A DNA stretch of 64,000 bases, from contig NZ_SORI01000005.1 of the NCBI RefSeq assembly GCF_004366815.1, positions 123,230 through 187,229 of the forward strand, read 5' to 3'. The translations under genes were made by a program, and so were the position numbers. Within the stretch, counting starts at the first letter, position 1. Each line of letters opens with the position of its first letter. Positions 7,893 through 16,142 of this stretch are shown in pieces. Under the pieces are notes generated by a model, which saw only the letters and a program-made list of their open reading frames with translations, searched no databases and was not told where the DNA came from. The stretch comes from Aminivibrio pyruvatiphilus (GTDB taxonomy: Bacteria; Synergistota; Synergistia; Synergistales; Aminobacteriaceae).

Positions 7893-9023
7893 ATGAATAT
7901 TTTCCGTAGTCTTCGAACTATTTTGCTGCTCACGATCCTCTGCCTCCCCGGACCCGCCTCCGGGGCGGCACGGTTCTCCCTGGCCGCCGTGGGGGACGCC
8001 CTGATCCACAAGGGGGTGTACGATGCGGCGGTTATCAAGGGCGGGGGGTATGATTTCCGGCCCATGCTCCGCCTCGTGAAGAGCCGTATTGCCCCCCATG
8101 ACATGGCCTTCTACAACCAGGAGACGATCCTCGGCGGCACAGAACTCGGCCTGTCCACCTACCCCATGTTCAATTCCCCCAGGGAGGTGGGGGACGCCTT
8201 CCTCGACGCCGGGTTCAACCTGGTGTCCCTGGCGAACAACCACACTCTGGATAGGGGGGAGAAGGGCGTTCTCGCCTCGCTGGAATACTGGAAAGACAAG
8301 AAGGACGCGGTGACCGCCGGAAGCAGCCTGACGGCGGAGAAGGAGAAAGAGATCCGGTTTTTCCGGGTGAACGGCATTTCCTGCGCTTTCCTCGCCTACA
8401 CCACCGCCACCAACGGCCTGAAAGCCCCGAAGGGAAAAGAGCACTACGTCAGCCTCTACACCCCGGAAAAAGCGAAGACCGACGTGGTCCGGGCCCAGGA
8501 AAAAGCCGACGTAGTGATCGTCTCCATGCACTGGGGGAGCGAATATGTGTTCGCCCCCACCGCGGAGCAGAAAAAAATCGCGGAGCACCTCGCCTCTCTC
8601 GGAGTTTCCATCGTTCTCGGCCATCATCCCCACGTGGTCCAGCCCGTGGCCATGGTGAAGAGCACCCTCGTGGTCTATTCCCTCGGCAATTTTCTCTCCG
8701 CCCAGAAGGAGCTCCACAAGCTCGTGGGCCTGCTCGTCTCCCTTGACGTGGTCAAGACGGAAATGAGGGGAGAGACGCGGATATCCTTCGAGAACGTCAC
8801 CGGGACGCTGCTGTACAATCCCCGGCGGTCTCCCCTCGGGCGGTACGTGGTGGTTCCCTTCGACATGCTCAGGGAGGACATCCTGAAGGACTTTCCGGCG
8901 GTGTATAAAAAGTACGCCGCCATTGTGACGGGCGGCGGAAGGGCCATCTCCATGAGGGCTCCCGCAAAGGCTCCTCCGCCGAAAAGCCGCCCGGCGGCGA
9001 AGAAAGCTCCCCGGGGAAAATGA
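7893..9023 (+). CDS. CapA family protein (PGA_cap metallophosphatase-like), exported
   Basis: A 376-residue protein with a signal peptide (Arg-Ser-Leu-Arg then a Leu-rich core, cleavage near ASGA at about 24). The PGA_cap domain follows: AVGDALIHKGVYDAA, SLANNHTLDRG, VSMHWGSEY, VLGHHPHVVQP, SLGNFL. These are the metal-ligand motifs of the calcineurin-like fold of CapA/PgsA. The last 30 residues are Lys/Pro/Ala-rich and low complexity. The long upstream extension of the frame lacks a start signal; ATG 7893 follows AGGAGG. CapA proteins act in poly-gamma-glutamate capsule export, but no capB or capC is here, so the substrate is open. Confidence 0.82.
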   Translation: MNIFRSLRTILLLTILCLPGPASGAARFSLAAVGDALIHKGVYDAAVIKGGGYDFRPMLRLVKSRIAPHDMAFYNQETILGGTELGLSTYPMFNSPREVGDAFLDAGFNLVSLANNHTLDRGEKGVLASLEYWKDKKDAVTAGSSLTAEKEKEIRFFRVNGISCAFLAYTTATNGLKAPKGKEHYVSLYTPEKAKTDVVRAQEKADVVIVSMHWGSEYVFAPTAEQKKIAEHLASLGVSIVLGHHPHVVQPVAMVKSTLVVYSLGNFLSAQKELHKLVGLLVSLDVVKTEMRGETRISFENVTGTLLYNPRRSPLGRYVVVPFDMLREDILKDFPAVYKKYAAIVTGGGRAISMRAPAKAPPPKSRPAAKKAPRGK

Positions 9024-9028
9024 GCCGG

Positions 9029-9077
9029 AAGCGGAAAGCGGGGTGCGGGGTATTTCCCGCACCCCGCTTTCCGCTTT
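9029..9077. terminator. Bidirectional terminator between convergent capA-like and larC genes
   Basis: A long perfect stem (AAGCGGAAAGCGGGGTGCGGG with its complement around a 7-nt loop) fills the gap between the two convergent genes and reaches the larC stop codon. Confidence 0.8.
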
Positions 9078-10337
9078 TCAGGGAAGAAACTCTCCCGCCA
9101 GGCGCTCCCGCATTTCCGGCAGGGGAATGGAGTATTCCTCGGACAGCCTCCGGACGTCCTCGAACTCGGGGTTTGCCCTGAGGGTTTCCCCGCCGAGGCG
9201 GGCCACCTTGAACCTGACCAGGCCCCAGGAGGTCTCCCGCTCCACGATCTCATGGTCCGTCTTCAGCCGGTCCACGGGGTATTTCCGTAAGCCGAGGGTG
9301 GTGGTCTCCCGGAGGAGGATTTCCGCCAGGACTTCCTCTTTTTCGGGAAGGCAGAGGCAGCTCAGGGTCACGGCGGGGCGCCCCTTCTTCATGATCATGG
9401 GCGTCGCCCAGACGTCGAGGGCCCCCTCGGCGAAGAGCCTCTGCATCACCGGCCCGTAATACTGGGGGTTCATGTCGTCGATGTTCGTCTCGAGGACGAC
9501 CCCCCGGTCCCGCCGGAAGACGTCCTCGCCGCTCCCGCCCGGAGTGTCCACGATCACGGCCCGCACCATGTTGGGGATGTCGCTGTCACGATCGCCGAGC
9601 CCCTTGCCCGATGCGAGGACTTTTCCCGCCGGCAGGGGGCCGAACTCACCTGCCAGGCACCGGACCAGGAGTGCCCCGGTGGGGGTGACCCGCTCCATGG
9701 GGGCTCCTTCGGCGTAGACGGGGATCCCCTCCAGGAGTTCCATGGTGGCCGGTGCGGGAACGGGGAGAATGCCGTGGGCGCACTTTATGGTGCCCGACCC
9801 CACGTTGAGGGGGGAGGAGACCGTCTTTTCGATGCCCGCCATCTCCACCAGGACGAAGGCGCCGATGATGTCGGCGATGGAGTCGATGGCCCCAACTTCG
9901 TGGAAATGGACATCCTCCGGGGTGGTGCCGTGGACCTTCGCCTCCGCTTCGGCCAGAAGGCGGAAGGCCGCGGCGCTCTGCTCCTTCACCCGGGGGGAGA
10001 GGGGGCTCGCCCCGATGATGGCGAGGACGTCGGAAAGCCCCCGGTGGGGGTGATCCTCAAGGTTGAGTATCGATACCTTCGTGCCGGCTATACCGCCCCT
10101 GCTTCCCCGGCTGATGGAGATTTTCAGCCGGTCATCCGCTCCCGGTCCGTGGTGATGGTGGTGATCGTGGTGATCGTGGTGATGATCGTGGTCATGGTCA
10201 TGTCCGCCGCCGGGAAAGAGGACGATGCTCTCCATGGTTTCGAGGAAGGTTTTCCTGTCCAGTCCGAGGTCGAGCAGCGCTCCGAGAAACATGTCGCCGG
10301 CGATGCCGGCGAAACAGTCGAGATACAGGGTCTTCAT
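9078..10337 (-). CDS. larC: LarC, nickel-pincer cofactor biosynthesis nickel insertase
   Basis: The 419-residue protein starts YLDCFAGIAGDMFLGALLDLG, the family hallmark, and has a His/Asp-rich metal-loading run at residues 46-63. HFHEVGAIDSIADI and TPTGALL follow, then the C-terminal half (LETNIDDMNPQYYG, KKGRP). LarC is a CTP-dependent cyclometallase that puts Ni into the pyridinium-dithiocarboxylate cofactor of lactate racemase-like enzymes. In some lactobacilli larC is split by a programmed frameshift; here both halves are one frame. No larB, larE or larA lies in the window. The following gene diverges from it. Confidence 0.9.
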   Translation of the reverse strand: MKTLYLDCFAGIAGDMFLGALLDLGLDRKTFLETMESIVLFPGGGHDHDHDHHHDHHDHHHHHGPGADDRLKISISRGSRGGIAGTKVSILNLEDHPHRGLSDVLAIIGASPLSPRVKEQSAAAFRLLAEAEAKVHGTTPEDVHFHEVGAIDSIADIIGAFVLVEMAGIEKTVSSPLNVGSGTIKCAHGILPVPAPATMELLEGIPVYAEGAPMERVTPTGALLVRCLAGEFGPLPAGKVLASGKGLGDRDSDIPNMVRAVIVDTPGGSGEDVFRRDRGVVLETNIDDMNPQYYGPVMQRLFAEGALDVWATPMIMKKGRPAVTLSCLCLPEKEEVLAEILLRETTTLGLRKYPVDRLKTDHEIVERETSWGLVRFKVARLGGETLRANPEFEDVRRLSEEYSIPLPEMRERLAGEFLP

Positions 10338-10471
10338 CAGATTCCTCCGGTTTTCGCCTCCGGCCGGGTGAGGCCGTTTTTTCCCATTCTATCATTCCCG
10401 GGACAGAAAAATGGAGGCGGAGTGTGCTATCCTTACAAAGATAGTTTGTGACAAAAAAGGAGGATCCGTCC

Positions 10472-11965
10472 ATGTCCGTTCGCCTCGAGGAGAAGATTGC
10501 GCACAGGTTTGCCGGGGATCCGTCCCAGCGGGTATTCTGGTGGAAGGGAGCCTGGGAAGATGCCGCGGAGACGGAACGGAAGACCGCCCTCTGCGCCGAA
10601 ACACTCCGCCTGGGAGGATTCCAGCCGGGCAGCCGGCTCGCGGTGTTTCTGCCCAACAGCCCGCTGGTGCTCCACCTGTCCATGGCGGCCTGGCGTCTCG
10701 GAGGCACCATCGTCCCCCTGAACCCCAGAGGAGGCACGGAGTGGATCCTGAAAATACTCCATCACGTGGATCCCTTCGGCGTGGTCCTCGGTGAAGGAAT
10801 GGAAGCCCTTACGGAGGCGGTCCGTGCGGAGGGGATACCTGCCGTGGAAGCGTCCCCCGACGGAACAATCCCTCCGTTCACGGGACGACGGGACCGGGCG
10901 GAACAGGATCCCGGCGTGGCGGTGATCTTCGCCACCTCCGGCACCACGGGAGCCCCGAAGGCGGTGCCCCTGACCCACGAAAACCTCTACGACAACACGA
11001 AGGGTGTCCACGAAACGGTGGAGGGGTTTGACAGGGGACGGGTTCTCATGAACGTGCTGCCCAACTTCCACTCCTTCGGCTATACCGTCTGCGGCGTCCT
11101 GCCCCTTGTCTGGGGACTCCCCGAGGCTCTTCTGCCCGGCTTTCTTCCCCTGAAGAACCTCTTCGAGGGACTGAGGGAATCACGGACGGGCATTCTCATC
11201 GCCGTTCCCACCATGCTTCCCTTCCTTCTCGGCGTGGCGTCCAAGGGGGAGTCCCTGCCCCCGGAGCTGCGCTATATCCTCACGGGCGGGGGCAAGCTGG
11301 ATCCGGGCCTTGAAAAGCGCTTCCGGGACCAGCTCGGCGTCATCACCTTCGAGGGGTACGGCCTGACGGAATGTTCTCCCGTCGTTTCGAGCAATCCCAG
11401 CGATGCCCTCCGGAAGACCGGCACGGTGGGGCCCGCCCTGCCGAGCTACTCGGTGGAAGTCCGGAACAGCGAAGGAAAGGCCCTCCCGAGAGGGGAAGAA
11501 GGCGTCCTCTGGCTGAAGGGCCCCTCCGTCGCCCGGGGATACTTCAGGGATCCCGTCCTCTCGGCGGAGCGCTTCAAGGACGGCTGGCTGAACACCGACG
11601 ACATGGTGCGGGTGGACGAGGACGGATACATCACCATTCTCGACCGGGTGTCGGACATGATCATCGTGGGCGGATTCAACGTCTATCCCCAGGAGGTGGA
11701 GACGGTGATCAAGGAACTTCCCGGCATCAGGGAAGCGGTGGTCATCGGCGTGGAGAATCCCGTCAGCGGAGAAGTTCCGGTGGCCTTCATCATCAGGGAG
11801 GAAGGGGCCGAGCTCGAGGCCGGAACGGTGATTTCCCACTGCAAGGAGAAAATGGCCCACTTCAAGGTGCCCCGGAAAGTCCAGTTCGTCACTGAACTGC
11901 CTCTTTCTGCTGTGGGGAAAGTTTTGAAACGGAAGCTCAGGGAACAGATGGTGCGGGAACGGTAG
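10472..11965 (+). CDS. AMP-dependent acyl-CoA synthetase / ligase
   Basis: A 497-residue ANL-superfamily enzyme with the P-loop FATSGTTGAPKAVPLTH, YGLTECSP (adenylate binding), WLNTDDMV, the hinge region LDRVSDMIIVGGFNVYPQEVE, and the catalytic Lys in LSAVGKVLKRKL near the end. It adenylates a carboxylic acid and transfers it to CoA or another thiol. The acyl specificity is not evident; the shortened N-terminus suggests a medium or long acyl or acyl-ACP synthetase type. ATG 10472 is 8 nt after AAAGGAGG; an upstream in-frame start at 10448 lies before that site. It diverges from larC and is followed by an inverted repeat. Confidence 0.85.
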   Translation: MSVRLEEKIAHRFAGDPSQRVFWWKGAWEDAAETERKTALCAETLRLGGFQPGSRLAVFLPNSPLVLHLSMAAWRLGGTIVPLNPRGGTEWILKILHHVDPFGVVLGEGMEALTEAVRAEGIPAVEASPDGTIPPFTGRRDRAEQDPGVAVIFATSGTTGAPKAVPLTHENLYDNTKGVHETVEGFDRGRVLMNVLPNFHSFGYTVCGVLPLVWGLPEALLPGFLPLKNLFEGLRESRTGILIAVPTMLPFLLGVASKGESLPPELRYILTGGGKLDPGLEKRFRDQLGVITFEGYGLTECSPVVSSNPSDALRKTGTVGPALPSYSVEVRNSEGKALPRGEEGVLWLKGPSVARGYFRDPVLSAERFKDGWLNTDDMVRVDEDGYITILDRVSDMIIVGGFNVYPQEVETVIKELPGIREAVVIGVENPVSGEVPVAFIIREEGAELEAGTVISHCKEKMAHFKVPRKVQFVTELPLSAVGKVLKRKLREQMVRER

Positions 11966-11981
11966 AACAAAGCGACGAAAA

Positions 11982-12013
11982 GTCAGCCTCCCCGGAGCTC
12001 CGGGGAGGCTGAC
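11982..12013. terminator. Perfect inverted repeat between convergent genes
   Basis: GTCAGCCTCCCCGGAG is followed directly by its reverse complement. There is no T run, so termination is likely but not certain. It separates the ligase gene from the leftward gene ending at 12034. Confidence 0.55.
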
Positions 12014-12033
12014 CGGCCTGCAGGGGCAATGGT

Positions 12034-12564
12034 TCAGTAGATCTCGATGTCCATGTCGTGGGAGGCTTTTTTGTCGTTGGAGCGGTCGGTAGCGACAAAG
12101 CCCAGGGTGTATTTTCCCGGGGGAAGCTCCGCCAGGTCGATATTCACCGTGAAGAAAAAGTCCCTCCAGGGGCTTTTCACGATAAGGTCGGAAGTCACCA
12201 CGTCTTTCTGCTCGATACCCACGTTTCCCTTGTCGTCCTTCACCAGGAGGTCGAGGCTGAGGTGGACCTCGTAGGCGTTGTCCTTCTTCAGGTTCTGGAA
12301 ACCGTCGATTTCGAGGTAGACCGAGATCCTTGACCCCTTCTCGAAGCGGGAGGACTGCTCCTCGGTGTACATTCCATATCCTTTCACTTCCCTGACGAAA
12401 AGTCCCTTCAGAAAGGAAAACTCCGAAGCTGAGGCAGCCAGGGGAGGAAGTGCTGCGAGGAAAAGAGGAAGCAGGAAAAGGACAATGCAAAGCCCCGCAA
12501 GGACCGTTCCCGGCCGGGAAGGAAGGCGGCGCGATCCGGGTGCATGGTTCGGCGAAAGCGTCAC
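12034..12564 (-). CDS. Exported protein of unknown function
   Basis: This 176-residue protein has an N-terminal export signal (basic RRLPSRPG, then a Leu/Ala-rich core, possible cleavage at ASAS near residue 47). The mature part is about 130 residues of predicted beta strands: RISVYLEIDGF, HLSLDLLVKDDKGN, FFFTVNIDLAELPPGKYTLGFVATD. The 'PPGKYTLGF..TD' ending resembles Ig-like or beta-sandwich periplasmic domains that describe additive loading or binding, but I cannot name a family. GTG 12564 follows an AGGGGGT site. A promoter for the divergent RNase H gene overlaps its start. Confidence 0.6.
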   Translation of the reverse strand: MTLSPNHAPGSRRLPSRPGTVLAGLCIVLFLLPLFLAALPPLAASASEFSFLKGLFVREVKGYGMYTEEQSSRFEKGSRISVYLEIDGFQNLKKDNAYEVHLSLDLLVKDDKGNVGIEQKDVVTSDLIVKSPWRDFFFTVNIDLAELPPGKYTLGFVATDRSNDKKASHDMDIEIY

Positions 12565-12566
12565 TA

Positions 12567-12595
12567 TTGAACAACCCCCTAAATGAATATATAAA
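12567..12595 (+). promoter_or_regulatory. Sigma-70-type promoter for the RNase H-SWIM gene
   Basis: TTGAAC, 17 nt, TATAAA. It lies 111 nt upstream of the ATG at 12707, with no gene between. Confidence 0.6.
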
Positions 12596-12706
12596 AGACC
12601 TTATGCATTATAGTCTATTTTACCGCAGGAGGTCGAAAGTAATTTAACTTCAGGGGCCCCTGGGGAAGGCAAATGAGCCCTGAGAACCAGCGAAAGGAAG
12701 TACTAA

Positions 12707-13411
12707 ATGAGAAAAAAATCACCTGAAGTGGCATCAAACCAATTCCTGGATCTTGATTCCGACTGGGACGACGTTCTCGCACCCGGCACCGGGGACAGGA
12801 GCCACCGCCCTTCCGGCAAGGACAGGCTTCGGGGGCATTTCGACGGGGCTTCCAGGGGGAACCCCGGTGAAGCCGGGGCCGGGGCTGTGCTTTTCGATGA
12901 ATCGGGTGCCCCCGCCTGGGAGTGCGCCCGGCCCCTGGGCAAGCGGACCAACAACGAGGCGGAATACCTCGCCCTTCTTCTGCTGCTCGAAGAAGTGGAG
13001 CGCCGCGGAATTTCCGCCGACATCCTGGGAGACAGCCAGCTCGTGGTGAACCAGGTGACGGGCCGGTGGAAGATCAACGAACCCAGGCTGCGAGAGCTTG
13101 CTGACCGGGCGATGGATCTGCTGAGACGGACGAAAAGCAGCATATCCTGGGTTCCCAGGGATCAGAATGCCGCGGCGGACCGTCTTTCCAACATCGCCCT
13201 CGACGGTCCGAAGGAACCGCCCCGCTCCTCCCGTGAACGCCCCGCTTTCGACCCTGACAGGCTGGAACGGGTCACCGATTCCATTCTCATTGCCCACGGA
13301 ACGGAGGACTACGCGGTGGACCTTCTTCACAGGGCATGCACCTGCCCCGCCTTCCAGCGGTCGAGACAGTGCAAGCACCTGGATGCGGCACTTGTACGGT
13401 TTGGAAAATAA
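12707..13411 (+). CDS. RNase H domain fused to a SWIM zinc-finger-like tail
   Basis: The 234-residue protein has an RNase HI-type domain (residues 40-165) with the acidic set D46 (FDGASRGNPG), E84 (NNEAEY), D109 (GDSQLVV) and D158 (AADRLSN). This fold cuts RNA in RNA-DNA hybrids. After a linker comes a compact C-terminal motif C211-x-C213 ... C222-x-H224 (CTCPAFQRSRQCKHLDAAL), the spacing of a SWIM zinc finger, which binds DNA or protein. A 38-residue acidic leader precedes the RNase H fold. I know RNase HI fused to N-terminal dsRNA/hybrid-binding domains; a C-terminal SWIM tail is unusual. It is monocistronic and promoter-proximal. Confidence 0.82.
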   Translation: MRKKSPEVASNQFLDLDSDWDDVLAPGTGDRSHRPSGKDRLRGHFDGASRGNPGEAGAGAVLFDESGAPAWECARPLGKRTNNEAEYLALLLLLEEVERRGISADILGDSQLVVNQVTGRWKINEPRLRELADRAMDLLRRTKSSISWVPRDQNAAADRLSNIALDGPKEPPRSSRERPAFDPDRLERVTDSILIAHGTEDYAVDLLHRACTCPAFQRSRQCKHLDAALVRFGK

Positions 13412-13492
13412 GCCCTTTTACGCATCAGCCTCCCCTTTCTTTCTGTTATGCTGTGCCAAGAAATAGCAGCCTGGAAATGGAGGGATGTTCCA

Positions 13493-13975
13493 GTGAAAAA
13501 TGCAGCGGTTCTGGCCCTTTTGATCTTTTCAGCCCTGATATCCTCTGTGACTGCCGGAACGGCCGAGGCATGTGCCGCCTGTGACGACGACGACGGGGCG
13601 GTAGTCGCTTTTGTCCCGGTGGGAAAGGGCAGCTACGGAGGGGTCAATGACCGGCGGTTCGTGGTGGTGAAGGACGAAATTGAATGGAAGGAACTGTGGG
13701 GCGAGATAAACGGCAACGTGCTTCCCCTTCCCCCCCTGCCTGAGATCGATTTCTCACGACAGGTCCTTGCGGCCGTCTTTCAGGGGCTCAAGCGGAGCGG
13801 AGGCTATTCCATATCGGTGGAGGCCATCATCGAAACAGGCGACAGGGTGACCGTTTCCGTCCGCGAACAGGAACCGGGGCCCCAGAATCTCGTCACCATG
13901 GCCCTTTCCAGCCCCTGGGAGGTTGTGGCCTTCCCTCTTCCCCAGAAACCGGTGCTTTTCACCTCCATTCAGTAG
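13493..13975 (+). CDS. Exported PrcB-domain protein
   Basis: A 160-residue protein with a signal peptide (VKNAAVLALLIFSALISS, cleavage near AEA at about 26), then a short Cys/Asp-rich segment ACAACDDDDG and a C-terminal domain. The domain has the PrcB pattern: VVVKDEIEWKELWGEI, FSRQVLAAVFQGLKRSGGYSI, then VTVSVREQEPGP. PrcB-like domains are known from a spirochaete protease complex where they stabilise the protease. A secreted subtilase is encoded convergently next door, so a partnership is possible but not shown. GTG 13493 follows GGAGGG by 8 nt. Confidence 0.7.
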   Translation: MKNAAVLALLIFSALISSVTAGTAEACAACDDDDGAVVAFVPVGKGSYGGVNDRRFVVVKDEIEWKELWGEINGNVLPLPPLPEIDFSRQVLAAVFQGLKRSGGYSISVEAIIETGDRVTVSVREQEPGPQNLVTMALSSPWEVVAFPLPQKPVLFTSIQ

Positions 13976-13997
13976 ACAGCGGGTAACAGAACATAAA

Positions 13998-14029
13998 AAG
14001 AAGCGACCGGCCCCGGCCGGTCGCTTCTT
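13998..14029. terminator. Bidirectional terminator between prcB-like and subtilase genes
   Basis: AAGAAGCGACCGGC pairs with its complement over a short loop between two convergent genes. Confidence 0.75.
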
Positions 14030-14061
14030 CGTGCTTTTCTCTGTTTACCCCGGGTCGCCCT

Positions 14062-15948
14062 TTACTTTCGGACGAGCAGGAGCAGGGGCAGAAGGAAGAG
14101 CAGGGACGGAATTCCCGCCACGCTGCACCCGCCCCCGCCACCGGAGTCACCGTCAGGCACGGCGGCCCCCAGAGACCGGGCCAGGTTCAGCCTTCCGCCG
14201 GTGGAAACCTTGCCGCTCAGGGAGGAAAGACGATCCACTCCGCCCAGGATCCTGGACCGGATCCGGTCCATGGATTCTCCCGGGAACTGGGACGACACGA
14301 GGGCCGCCGCCCCGGTGACGAAGGGTGTGGCCATGGAGGTGCCGGAACCGGACATGTAGCTCCAAACCCCTCTGCCGATCCCCACGTCGTCGATCTCGAC
14401 CCCCCCGTACCCTGTGGAAGAGAGTCCCGTCTCAAAGACAAACCGGAACCGGAACCGGTCCGTCCTGAAGGTACCCGGAATCGGCGTGGAGAAGGAGGTC
14501 CACTCGTCTCCGCCTCCTGTGAAGCTGTGGACCGTGGTCCAGGTTGTTCCACTGTCGGGGGAGAACTCGAGACGAAGGAAATCCGCCCCGTTTTCCAGAT
14601 CCGGACGGATCTCCATGCCGAACACGAGAGGTTCCGTTTCCCGGCCTGAAAGGTCGATATCGTCCCTGACGGTCAGGTAGGTTTTCTGGTTTCCAATGGT
14701 ATGCTGCTCCGGCCCGTCGGTCCAGACTTTCGTGGGGCGGCCGTCCCTCGTGGAGTCTACGATCATCCAGTGGATCTGCGGTGAATAATGCTCCGCGGAG
14801 GTCGTCCATTTCCCGTCCCCCGATTCCATGTCGTCGAAGAAGATGTCCCCCGCCGACGGGGTGTACGAAGGGGTCCACGTGCTCCAGATGTCGGTCCCCG
14901 GAGCGGCCAGGTGGACGGACGTCCTCCCGTAGTTCGAAAAGTCGGAGAGGGCGTCATTTCTGTCCGTGGACGCCACGGAGATGATGTTCGGAAGGCCGTA
15001 GGAGGCCGGATATTCAGGGCTCTGGTCGTTGTCCGTGGCGTAATTGCCCGCCGCGGCGACGAAAAGGATCCCCGCGTTTCCCAGGTCCTGGATGGCCTGT
15101 CTGGCCTCGCCGCTGAACCCCGGTCCTCCGTAGGATGCGTTCACCGCCACGATGTCCACCCCTTCCCGCTTTTTCTGCAGGATCCACGCATAGGCTTCCA
15201 GCTCGTCTGAAGTTTTTCCCGTTCCCTGGGAATTAAAAGCCTTGACCGCCATGAGCTTCACGTTCCACGCCACCCCGGCGGTGCCGATGCCGTTGTTTCC
15301 CTTCGCGCCGATGATCCCCGCCACGTGGGTGCCGTGGCCGTGGTCGTCCTCGGGGTCGTCGTTGTCGTACACGCAGTTCCGGCCGTGGATGCCTCCCGGG
15401 CCCGTCCAGAGGTTGTCCTTCAGATCCTCGTGGTTTTTTGTGATGCCGGTATCGATAATGGCGACGACTTTTGTTGTCAGGGCCGAGGTGCGGATTCCCC
15501 AGGCTGTGGGGGCGTCAATGTCGGCGCCGGCCCTGCCGCTGTTCTGCCCCGTGTTGGAGAGCCCCCACTGGCTGGAAAAACGGGGGTCGTTGGGCGTCAC
15601 GGGGGACAGGATGCGCAGGATGTAGTTCGGTGAGACTCTCTCCACGCCGGGGTCGGACGAAAAGCTGCGAAGAAGCTCTTCTGTGGACTTCCCGGGGATT
15701 TTCACGACCGCCACGGTTTTTCCCCACTCACGGGAAAGGCCGCTGATCTCCTGTACCGAGCCTCCGCCGGCGCCTGCGGCCTGAAGGCTGGAATGTTCCT
15801 GAGGGGTGCGCCAGGTGACGATCACCTCTCCCTCCACCCATATCGGTTCCTTTTCTCCCGTTCGTTTCCCTTCTCCTCCATCGGCGGGAAAGGATGCAAA
15901 AAGAGCAAGGCACAACAACAGCAGGACTCCCGTGGCGAATCTTTTCAT
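14062..15948 (-). CDS. Secreted subtilisin-like serine protease (S8) with Synergist-CTERM anchor
   Basis: The 628-residue protein has a signal peptide (1-24), a propeptide-like inhibitor I9 region (about 40-115) and an S8 domain. The triad is D166 (VVAIIDTGI), H205 (HGHGTHVAG) and S538 (SGTSMATP); the oxyanion Asn is in AAAGNYA. About 150 residues between ALSDFSNYG..HLAAPGTDIW and the active Ser form an inserted beta-rich domain (DDMESGDGKW ... GVEIDDVGIG) like those in MAM or immune-inhibitor-A proteins. The end is GGGGGC, a Leu-rich helix and VRK, the Synergist-CTERM sorting signal, so the protease is anchored at the cell surface after export. The role is probably degradation of external protein. 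Confidence 0.9.
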   Translation of the reverse strand: MKRFATGVLLLLCLALFASFPADGGEGKRTGEKEPIWVEGEVIVTWRTPQEHSSLQAAGAGGGSVQEISGLSREWGKTVAVVKIPGKSTEELLRSFSSDPGVERVSPNYILRILSPVTPNDPRFSSQWGLSNTGQNSGRAGADIDAPTAWGIRTSALTTKVVAIIDTGITKNHEDLKDNLWTGPGGIHGRNCVYDNDDPEDDHGHGTHVAGIIGAKGNNGIGTAGVAWNVKLMAVKAFNSQGTGKTSDELEAYAWILQKKREGVDIVAVNASYGGPGFSGEARQAIQDLGNAGILFVAAAGNYATDNDQSPEYPASYGLPNIISVASTDRNDALSDFSNYGRTSVHLAAPGTDIWSTWTPSYTPSAGDIFFDDMESGDGKWTTSAEHYSPQIHWMIVDSTRDGRPTKVWTDGPEQHTIGNQKTYLTVRDDIDLSGRETEPLVFGMEIRPDLENGADFLRLEFSPDSGTTWTTVHSFTGGGDEWTSFSTPIPGTFRTDRFRFRFVFETGLSSTGYGGVEIDDVGIGRGVWSYMSGSGTSMATPFVTGAAALVSSQFPGESMDRIRSRILGGVDRLSSLSGKVSTGGRLNLARSLGAAVPDGDSGGGGGCSVAGIPSLLFLLPLLLLVRK

Positions 15949-16076
15949 CAGTCTCTCATCTCCTGACGGTGTGATGACCGGAACATGGATGGACTGTTTC
16001 TACCACATTCCGGTGCAGGTGTACATGGGGATTTCCTGACTTTTCCCCGAAAGGTTTCTTCAGCGGGAAAAGCAAA

Positions 16077-16096
16077 GGGGAGCCCGAAAGCTCCCC
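16077..16096 (-). terminator. Terminator after the aminotransferase gene
   Basis: GGGGAGC and GCTCCCC flank a 6-nt loop; read leftward, a T-rich stretch follows. It lies between the subtilase promoter region and the aminotransferase stop. Confidence 0.55.
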
Positions 16097-16142
16097 GGAA
16101 GAACGGAAGCACAGCCCGGCGAAAAACCGTCAATACCGGGCG

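Noticed and set aside
9774..10451. A 225-codon rightward frame over larC
   Set aside because: Antisense of larC without a start signal; the His-rich run explains its odd composition.
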